Positions 22,831-33,745 of a stretch of 64,000 bases of DNA are shown here, one piece after another. Position 1 is the first letter of the stretch. Every line of letters starts with the position of its first letter. Both the position numbers and the translations under genes were made by a program. Source of the stretch: Budorcas taxicolor (Eukaryota > Chordata > Mammalia > Artiodactyla > Bovidae); contig NC_068930.1 in the NCBI RefSeq assembly GCF_023091745.1, forward strand, positions 11,616,262 to 11,680,261, in the 5' to 3' direction. Under the pieces are notes generated by a model. That model ran no database searches, was not told the origin of the DNA, and saw only the letters and a program-made list of their open reading frames with translations.

Positions 22831-24805
22831 CCTGATGTGGAAACCTTAGCTTCTTGTTCAGGCTTGTTGCCTACTTTATTTCTTCATGTGATGCCTCATA
22901 GTTTTGTGTTCACTGTGATTTCTCCATGGTTTTTCACGTGTATGCATTATCAATTTTTCCTATCTAGTTTATTAGTTAATTTCATACATCTTGTTTATAT
23001 CCTCTGTAGTGATTTTCATGAATGAACTCAGCATCTTAAAACCACAATGAGCAGAACAGACCCTTGGCGGTAGGCAATCCCACCGTTGACACACTCTCCA
23101 GTGATTTCATGTGCTTCTACTGTCCTCGTGGCCTCGTTCTCCTGATGCCAATGTGGCTGCCACAATCCAGATGTTCCATCTTGCCACCAGTACCCTAATC
23201 AGGGAAAGATCAGGTTGGGACTGAAAGGTTTCTCCTTCCCAGAAATGTCATTTTCTCTTCTCACTTCACATGCCAGAAATGGTGGCAAGTGCACTCCTTT
23301 CTTCAAGGAAAACAGAAATAAACACTGTTTACCAAAAGAGAATAGGATATTGTAATGATTGACTCTGGTAAACCATACCTCATCTGTTCGGTATAGGCAA
23401 CTGCAATTCCAAAGTAATATACTTTATGTTTTTATTAAAAAGAGGAGGTGTGTTGATTTTGGATAAACAGATACAGTATTTGCCATGTTGGAATTCTAGT
23501 TTCTTAAAATCCTAGATTTTTAAAAGAATTTTATTTTATATTTTAAAATCCTGAACTTACAAAATTAAATAGTTTCACTTTTATGATTATTTTCTCTGTA
23601 ACATGCTTCAGAAATAATAAAGTAAAAATCTATTTATGAGACTGATTTTGAATCTATAAGTTTGACTTTAAGTTTCTCATCTAGTTGTCATCCATACTGA
23701 AAGAAAATCTTTTCTTGGTGAGTAATGGACATAATGAGGACTTTATGAATTAAGAACCTCAGCTTTATTCTTAATTTTGCCTTCCTTTCCAACCAGAAGG
23801 TAACATTTTCTTCAAAATATATTATGTGTTTAGATCAGTCAGGATCTAACTTATATGTCTGGAGTAAATGGGTCTTTCAATGAATACCTGTTTAATGCCT
23901 AAAGTTAGGGCAGAACTATATGTGTGGAGACTGTAAGCTTTATTTCAGCTCCAAACAATAATAATAATGCTTTCCAGTGGGAGAGGTCACAAATGAAATG
24001 TGCCATCATTTTTATCATTTTTATAGAATGAAGAGGAAAACGTTCTCTACAGTGAAAACTAGCATAAAGCAAATTCAAACATTTAAAAAAACTGAAAGAA
24101 ATTATGTCATGCAAATAAAATATCTGAAAAGTTATGGTCTTAATATTTTAATAAGCTACACAAATCTTTAGAAATACATGAATAAATAAATGGGAAATGG
24201 AATGAAGAGACTAGTCAAAGGAGAATAGAAATAACTAAAATAAGGACCAGATTTGGAAGTTACTAAATAAATGCAAAAAAAAAATAATGAGAACATTAAT
24301 TTTTAAACATCTAAATATGCAGTGCTGACAAGGAATGCTGAAACATTCACTCACACATTGATGATGGGGTTACAAATTAGTGCAGATTTTGAGATATTAG
24401 CTTTGAATGGTGAATCAAAAGCTTTGATGGTGCTTATATATTTTGATCCAATAATGTCATTCTTATATATTGCTGATTAAAAAACTTGAAATTCAGATAG
24501 AGTTTTATGCATAAAGCTAAAGTTTATAAATGAGGTATCTATAAATTGAAAATCTTGTAGACTTTATGGAAACTTTAAAGACATAGCAAAATTATTTTGA
24601 TAACTAGAATCTACAGATTTAAAATGATTTCTAATGTATCACCTTATTATGTAAAAGGTAAATCAGAGATTCTTAATCCACAATCTACATGACTTCTCTC
24701 TAGGAATTTCTTTTTCTTATCTGTATTTTTCTGCTGGTTCCAACATTTTCACCTTAAGGAGAGTTTCCTTTGCCAAACTGTAAAATCCAAAAAATAACAA
24801 ACAGC
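22831..24805. other. No recognised feature
   Basis: About 2 kb of AT-rich, apparently unique sequence. 23040-23300 is more GC-rich but shows no exon, repeat or open frame that I can interpret. Confidence 0.4.
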
Positions 24806-24815
24806 AACAAAATGT

Positions 24816-25229
24816 ATGGATGTGAGAGTTGGACTGTGAAGAAAGCTGAGCACCAAAGAATTGATGCTTTTGAACTGTGGTGTTGGAGAAGACTCTTGAG
24901 AGTCCCCTGGACTGCAAGGAGATCCAACCAGTCCGTTCTAAAGGAGATCAGTCCTGGGTGTTCTTTGGAGGGACTGATGCTAAAGCTGAAACTCCAGTAC
25001 TTTGGCCACTTCATGCAAAGAGTTGACTCATTGGAAAAGACTCTGATGCTGGGAGGGATTGGGGGCAGGAGGAGGAGGGGACAACAGAGAATGAGATGGC
25101 TGGATGGCGTCACCAACTCGATGGATGTGAGTTTGAGTGAACTCTGGGAGTTGGTGATGGACAGGGAGGCCTGGTGTGCTGCAGTTCATGGGGTCACAAA
25201 GAATTGGACATGACTGAGAGACTGAACTG
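24816..25229 (+). mobile_element. BovB LINE 3' fragment
   Basis: Forward copy starting 'atggatgtgagagttggac' and ending in the BovB tail. It is flanked by the perfect 10-bp duplication 'aacaaaatgt' at 24806-24815 and 25230-25239. The 147-codon frame at 24770-25213 (YGCESWTVKKAEHQRIDAFE) is the residual C terminus of the BovB ORF and is not a host gene. Confidence 0.93.
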
Positions 25230-25239
25230 AACAAAATGT

Positions 25240-26340
25240 GATTCATCTTTGTCTGTGTTTCAGGCTTTAAAATCCTTATGCACTGATTTTGTTCTCCTGA
25301 TTCTGTGAGTACAAAAAAAGAAAGCATTACTTTATCTCAAGTTAAGGAACATGAGTTTCAAGTTTGTCAATTATATGAATGACTTCCTGATCATCTAACT
25401 AGTACGTGGCAGGACCTCAATGCTGGTTTTTTGGTTTCTATTTCAATGTTCACTCCACTTCTCCAAGATGTCTTTCCTTTGTATAAAGTGTGTAATTTAT
25501 TGCTTGTAGACTTCATTGAAGATATTTGTGTTTGGCGGATTAGCTGACTCTCCTTTTTGGGTTCCAAGTGAATACTTCTGAATTATTCCAGTTTTCTCAG
25601 TAACATAGCTGGGATGGGATTTCCTATGACAAAATGAGAGAACATGGAATCTGTCTATCAGACCAGGTCTGCACATAAATACAGAGGAATGCTCTGGATT
25701 GGTGCCGACCCTGGAATCCTTTGAGAAGCCATTTCAACAATCTGGAGAGAAGTAACCCAGCGCAGGTCATGAACACTTTCTTTCTGTCACCATGACCTGA
25801 ACATCTGTGTGCTCTATTCTCTTTAAAATTGTGGAAAACTTCTCTTTAGCTGGCATTCTGGGATGGCATGAGAATTAATCATACTTTTTACCTGAGTTTC
25901 CTCTTCAAAACAAAAACACCTGTGCATGCAATAAAATATAAACTTATGAAAGCAATTGTTTCCACTTGGTCTTTGTGGTCTAATGAATGTTATATTAGTG
26001 CATGTCCTCTGGGACTACTAGCCTTTGTGTAACGTATTGTTTCAAGAAAATATAACTACAACAAATATCATCACATGGTCATAAAATTATAGAAAGATGG
26101 CCTGAAGAATTAATGACTTAGAAAAGCTTTGACCATACTGTATAAAATAAGAAAAATGTATGAATTCAAGTAGCCAGAAATAATTCTGAATTTGATAAAT
26201 ATACATTACTTTCATTGGAAAATATTTTTAAAAAATTAATGTGTCTCATGCCCACTTCTTTTCAGCCACTGAGGATAAGTCCTTCCTTCACAGTAGTGCT
26301 AGTGGTAAAGCAATCAGTGACCCAGTCCTACCAGGCTGGG
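25240..26340. other. No recognised feature
   Basis: AT-rich to moderate-GC unique sequence. Confidence 0.4.
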
Positions 26341-26351
26341 TCCTAATCCCT

Positions 26352-26532
26352 CTGTGCTTAGTCACTCAGTCATGTCTGACTCTTTGCAATCCCTCTGTCC
26401 GTGGGGATTCTCCAGGCAAGAATACTGGAGTGGATTGCTATGCCCTCCTCCTGGAATTCTTCCCAACTCAGGGATTGAACCCAGGTCTGCATTGCAGGCT
26501 GATTCTTAACTTCTGAACCACCAGGGAAACCC
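26352..26532 (-). mobile_element. Bov-tA SINE
   Basis: Reverse-strand copy ('gcttagtcactcagtcatgtc', 'ctccaggcaagaatactgg', head complement 'ccaccagggaaacc'). It is flanked by near-identical 'tcctaatccct' and 'tcctaaccct', an imperfect TSD. Confidence 0.88.
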
Positions 26533-26542
26533 TCCTAACCCT

Positions 26543-27140
26543 TCAAAACAATATAAATTTCATCTTGTCTATGTACTTGCCCTTGTCTAGAAACTCATCT
26601 CTTGCTCACATGGGATCCTTCTGAATATCTGTCATACTCTAGCACAAATTTCTCCCTGGAGACTTTGTGATTAAACCCTGACCATACCTCATAGCACTTC
26701 AATAGTGCAGTTATCTCAAAATATTATAGTTATTGTGCACACACTGGTTTTCCCACTAATCGTGAATCCTTTGATGCTATGAACACTATTCAGGCATTCT
26801 TATTACTAGGAATGTAACAAAGTAAAATAATATGTACTTATTTGATAAAAGTGAATGAGAATACCCTGTATCTCATATTTTGATGGGTTTCTCAAAGGAT
26901 TTTCTTTCATTTAGTATGAGAATATACTAAATGAAAATATTTCAAAAAAATGAATATCATTTTTTCTATACTCAAAGGACATTTGAAATGGAAATTGATT
27001 CAGATAGATATTCAAGTTAAAAATGATCTCTTCAGTCTTTAATAGCAAGTGTGGCAATATGAATTTTATTTTCAAAAAGTCTAAAGATGATGATGATAAA
27101 AGCATCAATAATGCATAATCAAAGTCTGTATAGCTAATGG
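26543..27140. other. No recognised feature
   Basis: AT-rich unique sequence. A palindromic patch near 26911-26936 ('catttagtatgag ... actaaatg') is noted but unassigned. Confidence 0.35.
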
Positions 27141-27144
27141 TTTT

Positions 27145-27290
27145 GACCTAATAATGGTGCTCAGTAATGGCTGACATCAGAATAACCTAGGGGTTATAAA
27201 ATACTGATTCATTGGCCCCACCCAATTGCTTGGAGGAGTGGTGAGCATCTAAAAGTTCCCTAGGTGAATTTAATTTGCAGATTACTAAGC
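27145..27290 (+). repeat. MER5A-like hAT DNA transposon remnant
   Basis: 'gacatcagaataacctagggg', 'tggccccaccca' and 'taaaagttccctaggtgaatttaatttgcag' follow the order of the non-autonomous hAT family MER5A ('agcatcacctggg', 'ggccccacccc', 'ccaggtgattctgatgc'), diverged. Confidence 0.6.
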
Positions 27291-27857
27291 TCTGCCTTAC
27301 AGCAAAATAATTTCCAAATGGTATCTGTGTTGCACCTGGAAACAAAGTGGACTTTGCTGATAAATTAGTTCTTATCTTCTTGTGAATCTCTAAATTTTTT
27401 CATAAGTCACAGAATTGAAGCTGAGAAGTGTGTCATCTGCCTCTGAATAAAACCCCACTATATAAGGTAAACCCTTTTCTTACCCACTACATGTTGGGTC
27501 ATTGGTACGCCAAAAAACCCAAAGCACAGAGTTGGAGATGCAACATGGAATCCTTATGCTCATTATTACAGATATATGAGAAGCTGTGTCAGTTTAACCT
27601 TTACAAAATTCCCTTTGAAATAGTAACTTCTACACTCTTCATGGACGGACTGTAGATAATTATCCACAGACTCAGAAATTAATAATTTCCTATGTAGGGA
27701 TTGAAAAAAAAAATCCATTTGAGAAATAGCTTCCCCTTTGCCTGGAGTCAAATATCCAATAGCTACTTCAGTGAAAAGAAAACAAAGACATATCCAGTGA
27801 TGATTTTAACCAGCAGCAAGTGATCTGTATTTTATTATGGTAGTCAGCTGTTTTATC
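27291..27857. other. No recognised feature
   Basis: Unique sequence. The forward frame at 27428-27655 has no recognisable domain. Confidence 0.35.
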
Positions 27858-27881
27858 ACACACACACACATACACACACAC
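27858..27881. repeat. (CA)n microsatellite
   Basis: CA dinucleotide run with one T interruption. A short simple repeat that may vary between individuals. Confidence 0.9.
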
Positions 27882-28369
27882 AAATAATCACAATTAAACA
27901 ACTTTGGGAACAAAGAACCTGAATCAGGACAAAATGAACTTTTCCCTCAAAATCCAGATATGTGTTTTGCTTATACTTGCAACAAGCTGTGATTCCCATG
28001 TGAAAGGTATCAATATACTTCCTCTTCCTGTCAATCACTTGTGTCACACAGGGTCCTGGTATGCTGGGTCATGACCTCCTTCCTGGATAGGAGCCAAAAG
28101 CCACCAGTAATTTGACTGCTATAATTATTTAGACCGTTTCTAATAAGCCTAAAAATGTGATGTTAACATTTTTCACATGTTTGTAGTCTTCTGGTCTTCA
28201 AGTTATCCTCAGCTTGCCATTGTACACTTTAGTTATACTGGAAGAAAATATAATTTTCAATAACCAAATTTTGATTGTTGCTTTACCTTGGAAACAACCA
28301 TGCCTCTAGGACCATAAGATACTATTTCTTTAGAATTTTTTCCTAGGATGGGGCAAACTTTGACAATAA

Positions 28370-28690
28370 TCAAAATCTATTCAACATAAATTTACTGAGC
28401 ATTTACTATGTGCAAAGTTCTGAGAATTAAAAGAAAAATATCAAGTCCAGGTCTTCAAGTAAATGAACTGACAAAAAATTAATTGACCCTTTATGTGATT
28501 AGTAAAGGCACGTCATTTAAATCCCTTATCTATGATGAGCAAGTACATGACTTTGGATATATTATCTGTGTACAAACTGGCTAACGAGGTAAATAATCAC
28601 ACAACTAGTAAAAGGAAGAGCTGATATCTAGACCTAGGAAATTTGAATCTAGAGACTATTTCTAACCACTATGCCATTCTGATTCTGGAG
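28370..28690 (+). repeat. Old L2/MIR-type repeat
   Basis: 'aaatttactgagcatttactatgtgc' and later 'cacacaactagtaaaaggaagagctg ... atttgaatctagagactatttctaaccactatgcc' match the usual 'cacacagctagtaagtggcagagc ... ttaaccactatgc' of old mammalian SINE/L2 repeats. Confidence 0.5.
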
Positions 28691-28755
28691 TCTGAGTTGA
28701 TTGCTTGGTTTATACATGGAAGAATGTCAAATGCCATTTTGAAGAAGTGGGACCA

Positions 28756-28902
28756 TGTGGATATATAATATATATAATGTTAAATTTATATATATATAAA
28801 TTATATATTGAAATATATATATTATATATATAAACTGGGTAGATGTGGATATATGTATAATACATAATTTATATATATATATATATACATACATATATAA
28901 TT
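28756..28902. repeat. (TA)n-rich microsatellite tract
   Basis: Several blocks of alternating TA broken by a repeated 'gtggatata' motif (28757 and 28845), which suggests local duplication within the tract. Confidence 0.8.
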
Positions 28903-29410
28903 TAGCAGTGTATGGGAAATATGGAAAGAATCCTATAGCCTTAATCTGAATAAATGAGTCTTTATCATCTCTTTAGAGAAGCTTGTCTTCAAGATCAACT
29001 TTTACATACAAAAGATCCAGGAAGAATGAAAGAACCGGGTGCTTCTGAGTTGATCTGCAGAGGCAGGTCCCATCATAAATGTTCTTCAGGATCAGTCTTC
29101 CTGGCTGACCTGGAGCCATGTGCTTGGTTAACCACATGGGTAAATATCCTCAGCCAATCACAAACAGCAGAAAACAAAGCCAAACATTGTTAGAATCCAC
29201 CCTTGGCAGTTGAATGATTTGGGTTCAGTTTCAAAAACATTTATTGAACAGAAATTTAAAAAAAAAGAACAGTCTGGGTGTGATTATATCAACTTCAATG
29301 GCCCATGGGGTGCCCAGATTAAATGTTACTTTTGGGAGTGCTTCTGAGGGTGTTTCCTGATGAGATGTGCTTTTGAATCAGTGGCCTCAGAAAATCATCC
29401 TCTTCAACAT
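28903..29410. other. No recognised feature
   Basis: Mixed-composition sequence. The 79-codon frame at 28954-29193 has no recognisable domain. Confidence 0.35.
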
Positions 29411-29413
29411 GGA

Positions 29414-29608
29414 TGGCTTCGCTGGTGCCTCTGCTGGTGAAGAATCTGCCTGCAATGCAGGAGACCTGAGTTCCATCCCTGGGTTGGGAAAATCCCCTGG
29501 AGAAGGGAGAGACTGCCTACTCCAGTATTCTGGCCTGGAGAATTCCATGGACTGCATAGTCCATGGGGTTTCAAAGAGTTGGACGTGGCTGAGGAACTTT
29601 CACTTTCA
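29414..29608 (+). mobile_element. Bov-tA SINE
   Basis: Forward copy with head 'gctggtgcctctgctggtgaag', tRNA-like A/B boxes, 'ctccagtattctggcctgg' and a tail ending in 'ctttcactttcac'. Confidence 0.88.
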
Positions 29609-29789
29609 CTCCAGGGAGTGTCATAAAAGCATAAAAACAAATGCATGCGTCCAATCTGTTGAGGGCCTGGATAGAACAGGAAGTAAGGGAAGGAGGAATT
29701 TGCACCCATCTTCCTGCCTCACTGCTTGAACGAGACAGTTCACCTCACCTTCCCTTGCCTTTAAACTGAGATTTACAGCATTGGCTCCC

Positions 29790-29965
29790 CAGTTCTCAGA
29801 CCTTCAGTTTCAGGCTGAATTATATCACCAAATTCCAGACTCTCCGGCTTGCAGACAGCAGACTGTGGGACTTCCCAATCTTCATAATCACATGAGCTAA
29901 TTGCTAAAAACAAATATCTTTTAGTATCTTATTGATTCTGTTTCTCTGGCAAAGTCTGATTAATA
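29790..29965 (-). repeat. Ancient repeat, same family as 405-620
   Basis: Reverse complement reads 'ttaatcagactttgccagagaaacag ... aatcaataagatac ... gattatgaagattggg'. This matches the family at 405-620 in the opposite orientation. The family name is uncertain. Confidence 0.45.
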
Positions 29966-29983
29966 CAGTAAATATACAAAGGC

Positions 29984-31017
29984 TGAGAGAGTTGGGAATA
30001 CCAGACCACCTGACCTGCCTCTTGAGAAATCTGTATGCAGGTCAGGAAGTAAAGTTAGAACTGGACATGGAACAACAGACTGGTTCCAAATAGGAAAAGG
30101 AGTGCGATGTCAAGGCTGGATATTGTCACCCTGCTTATTTAACTTCTATGCAGAGTACAGCATGAGAAACGCTGGACTGGAAGAAACACAAGCTGGAATC
30201 AAGATTGCCGGGAGAAATATCAATAACCTCAGATATGCAGATGACACCACCCTTATGGCAGAAAGTGAAGAGGAACTAAAAAGCCTCTTGATGAAAGTGA
30301 AAGTGGAGAGTGAAAAAGTTGGCTTAAAGCTCAACATTCAGAAAACGAAGATCATGGCATCTGGTCCCATCACTTCATGGGAAATAGATGGGGACACAGT
30401 GGAAACAGTGTCAGACTTTATTTTTTGGGGCTCCAAAATCACTGCATATGGTGACTGCAGCCATGAAATTAAAAGACGCTCACTCCTTGGAAGAAAAGTT
30501 ATGACCAACCCAGATAGCATATTCAAAAGCAGAGACATTACTTTGCCGACTAAGGTCTGTCTAGTCCAGGCTATTGTTTTTCCTGTGGTTATGTATGGAT
30601 GTGAGAGTTGGACTGTGAAGAAGGCTGAGCGCCGAAGAATTGATGCTTTTGAACTGTGGTGTTGGAGAAGACTCTTGAGAGTCCCTTGGACTGCAAGGAG
30701 ATCCAACCAGTCTATTCTGAAGGAGATCAGCCCTGGGATTTCTTTGGAGGGAATGATGCTAAAGCTGAAGCTCCAGTACTTTGGCCACCTCATGCGAAGA
30801 GTTGACTCATTGGAAAAGACTCTGATGCTGGGAGGGATTGGGGGCAGGAGAAGAAGGGGACGAGCGAGGATGAGATGGCTGGATGGCATCACGGACTCAA
30901 TGGACGTGAGTCTGAGTGAACTCCGGGAGTTGGTGATGGACAGGGAGGCCTGGCATGCTGCGATTCATGGGGTCGAAAGAGTCAGACACGACTGAGCGAC
31001 TGAACTGAACTGAACTG
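29984..31017 (+). mobile_element. BovB LINE, best preserved copy
   Basis: A 1.03-kb 5'-truncated BovB flanked by the perfect 10-bp duplication 'atacaaaggc' at 29974-29983 and 31018-31027. It retains the second half of the RT domain through the 3' tail 'actgaactgaactga'. Divergence from the family appears lower than in the other copies here, suggesting a relatively recent insertion. Confidence 0.95.
30102..30995 (+). pseudogene. BovB reverse transcriptase C-terminal fragment (297 codons open)
   Basis: The intact BovB protein is an endonuclease/reverse transcriptase that nicks target DNA and copies BovB RNA; the RNA is also thought to serve Bov-type SINEs. This frame keeps the RT motif GWILSPCLFN (residues 5-14) and the catalytic YADD box at residues 45-48 (both aspartates present). 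It then has the downstream LKLNIQKTKIMASGPITSW and VMYGCESWTV blocks and a basic RRRRGRARM stretch. The endonuclease and the N-terminal half of the RT are absent and the upstream 120 bp is frameshifted, so this is not a functional enzyme. The listed start is simply the first ATG in the open frame. Confidence 0.92.
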
Positions 31018-31207
31018 ATACAAAGGCAAATGGAAAAGCACCCTTTCCCTTTAGCTGCCTCCTTTAGCCGAAGGGGCAAATGCATGGACAGGTAACATGG
31101 TTCAGGTGGGATGTTCTCTGAAAAGGGAAGTGAAGGTATTAGGAGGGAGAACCCCTATAAACATGAAAATAGAAAAAAGGCAGATAAGGTTACCAACTGT
31201 CGTATCT

Positions 31208-31420
31208 CCTTTGGGCTTCCCAGGCAGTGCTAGCGGTAAAGAACCTGCCTGCCAGTGCAGGAGACATAAGAGATCTTAAGACATAAGAATTCAATCCCTG
31301 GGTCAGGAACATCCCCTGGAGGAGGGCACAGCAACCCACTCCAGTATTCTTGCCTGGAGAGTCCCCTTGACAGAGGAGCCTGATGGGCTACAGTCCATGG
31401 GGTCACAAATAGTTAAATGA
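31208..31420 (+). mobile_element. Bov-tA SINE
   Basis: Head 'gggcttcccaggcagtgctag', then 'ctccagtattcttgcctgg' and 'acagtccatggggtcac'. It has an internal small duplication: 'gagacataagagatc' is followed by 'ttaagacataagaat'. Confidence 0.88.
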
Positions 31421-31454
31421 CCAATTAAATACACATGCAGTTTCAGGATGAGGG

Positions 31455-31600
31455 TTCTTGGGTTTTAGTCTGGGCTCCCTCAATTTCTAGCCATATTACT
31501 TGGAGAATGTGAATTACTTAACTTCTCTGTGACTCAGCTTTCCCTTCTCTAAAGTGGTATCTATCTCATAGATATGTTATGGAGATAAAACACGAAAAAA
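31455..31600 (+). repeat. MIR SINE
   Basis: 'cttgggttttagtctgggctccc', 'gtgaattacttaacttctctg' and 'tctctaaagtgg' are in MIR order. Confidence 0.6.
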
Positions 31601-31617
31601 GTAAAGCTTTTAAGTAT

Positions 31618-31828
31618 CAGTTCAGTTCAGTTCAGCCACTCAGTCGTGTCCGACTCTTTGCAACCCCGTGAATCGCAGCACACCAGGCCTCCCTGTCCAT
31701 CACCAACCCCCAGAGTTCACTCAAACTCACGTCCGTTGAGTCGGTGATGCCATCCATCTATCTCATCCTCTGTCATCTTCTCCTCTTGCCCCCAATCCCT
31801 CCCAGCATCAGAGTCTTTTCCAGTGAGT
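31618..31828 (-). mobile_element. BovB 3' fragment with 16-bp TSD
   Basis: Reverse-strand 211-bp BovB tail fragment. The perfect duplication 'taaagcttttaagtat' lies at 31602-31617 and 31829-31844. It inserted at the end of the MIR. Confidence 0.95.
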
Positions 31829-32339
31829 TAAAGCTTTTAAGTATAGAGCCCGACAAACAGTGAAAGCTCTATAAGTTGCATTTGTTGTTTTATTATTATT
31901 GTAGCCAAATGGAAATGCCCTTCGAGGACATAAGTACACAAATGAAACTATGCCAGCTAGTGATCTTTTCTCTGACCAGACTGAGATTTTTACAGTCTTA
32001 TCAGAGAGACTGTAGGGGATTTTTACAACCTTTTTCCAGGAAAAAAATGAAAGGTTCATGCAGAAACCTGCCTGTCTGAAAGGTTTTCCTCTTAGTCATC
32101 TTTGGCCTTTAACCTATGCCTTGCCTTGCCCCCTCCTCCTATATTTGTTTCCATTTAGAAATCTCTCAGATATGATTTTGTGGGTTGACAGTCTAATTTC
32201 CGAAGAACATATTTGGGCCTGAAACAAAAATGCAAAATAGCAGAAGGCTGAGACTGTTGTTCCCAGCAACTGGCGCAGGAACTGAAAACACAGTTGGCTT
32301 CACATTTCAGGTTCAACTTAAAGCAGGTACCCGAGGCAA

Positions 32340-32620
32340 TTAAGTTTCCTTGCCCCTTGAGTTTGAATATTTTAAATTTGTCTGCAGAAGTGAGCGAGGT
32401 GACCTAATTGTACCTCTGCTTTTCACATGAATTTATCTTCTTGAGTGACAGGATGTTGCTTTTTTAGGCGGGGGCCTTCCGTTTAATAATTCAGTAATTA
32501 GATGCACTGCTGTCAGCTGTGAAATCCCTAACAGCTTTGCAATGACAACATATTGGAGGATTTGTGGTCCTCCAAGGTCTCTCTCGATGTCTTTAACAGG
32601 AAGGACAGAGGTAGGTGAGA
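32340..32620. promoter_or_regulatory. Candidate conserved noncoding element
   Basis: Repeat-free and locally GC-balanced. It carries homeodomain-type cores within 'taataattcagtaatta' (32484-32500), then 'tgtcagctgt' (32511-32520), a TALE-like TGTCA overlapping a CAGCTG E-box, then 'ctttgcaat' (32536-32544). Such clustering in an otherwise repeat-rich region is typical of a developmental enhancer, but conservation cannot be seen from one sequence. Confidence 0.3.
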
Positions 32621-32989
32621 GCCTCACTCAGGTGTGTGCCAACCCAGGTGTGGAGGCGGCTGTGGGTTTATAGCCAATGCCTTCATTTCCTTTCTTTCAG
32701 ATCACGTTAGCTGGGAAAACCTAGGCATGGTCTGAGAGAGTGGAAAAGAGTAAAAGTAAAATGCCTTATCATCCGTGCACTATGTTTCTGGCTGAGACTT
32801 TCGCCAAGGGGTCATTCAATGAACATAACCTTGCTGGCGATGCACAGAGCTATCTCAACATGTCATTGTGTAAAGTCTGTCTGCACAAAGGTATGTGCTT
32901 TTTTTTGAGCCTCAAAAAAATTTTTTGCAAGTAATGTATAGTTTTTTTTTTTTTTCTTTCTAGCAGAAACCACCAAAGGAAACAAAGAA

Positions 32990-33150
32990 AGTGGGAAAGT
33001 GCTAACAGCAGCGTGTTAATTAGCAGATACACCCCAGCACTTTGCATTAGCCAACTTCGGCACATTATGTTTTATGCCTTTGTTCACTGGCCAGGACTAA
33101 CAGCAGCCTAATAATTCACTCACAGAGCAGCTTTATCAAGAAGACACTGT
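32990..33150. promoter_or_regulatory. Candidate conserved noncoding element, paired motif
   Basis: The 11-mer 'ctaacagcagc' occurs twice, at 33002-33012 and 33097-33107. Each copy is followed at once by an AT-rich homeodomain-like core ('ttaattag', 'taataatt'). Between them are 'tttgcatt' (octamer-like half) and 'cctttgttc' (SOX-like). Function is inferred only. Confidence 0.3.
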
Positions 33151-33238
33151 GTTTTAGAAACTCTAAAAGATCATTTAGAGCAGTAACAAATTACTGCTTT
33201 TAATAAAATGCTTTTTTTCCCACTCAATAGGATACTGT

Positions 33239-33257
33239 AAAAAAAAGGGGGGGGGGA
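33239..33257. repeat. A/G homopolymer tract
   Basis: A run of A is followed directly by about ten G. A short low-complexity tract prone to length change and sequencing error. Confidence 0.8.
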
Positions 33258-33564
33258 GTCTATAGAGAAGTAGTCTATAGAAAAGGAACATTTTTATCTT
33301 TGAGAAAATAATCCCAGGGAAATGATAATGTAGTTTAGAACTCATGGTACAAAAGGCGGATGAAGAGCCTCACTCTCTGACATCTCTCTCTGTTGCTTTC
33401 CCATCAACCTGTCTGATCATTCCATTATAGTCTCCTTCACAGGCTGCTCTGTCTGGAAGCTCTCTCTCTCTCCAGTGCTGGGTCCCACCAACATCAGTGC
33501 TTAGCCTTTTGTTTTTCTCACTCTCCATATCCGCCAATGTAACTCATTTCATTGGTTTTTCAAA

Positions 33565-33745
33565 ATGAAGCACATATCAGAATAATTCCTCATGATTTCT
33601 AATCTGCTTTCTAACCATGCAGATTCCTGGCCATCACACCTGCTCTGCTAAGTGAGAATTACTAGAGGCTGAACCCAGGAATCTGTATTTTCACAACTTT
33701 TCCAGGTGACGCTAGCTCTGGGAATCTTGTTTGTAACCCACTAGC
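33565..33745 (+). repeat. MER5A-like hAT DNA transposon remnant
   Basis: 'tttttcaaaatgaagcacatatcag', 'gaggctgaacccaggaatctgtatttt' and 'ccaggtgacgctagctctggg' correspond in order to MER5A blocks ('tttcaaagtgtgg', 'cccagcaatctgtgttttaac', 'ccaggtgattctgatgc'). Confidence 0.6.

Noticed and set aside
30338..30892. 184-codon reverse open frame
   Set aside because: Antisense of the BovB reverse-transcriptase frame at 30102-30995.
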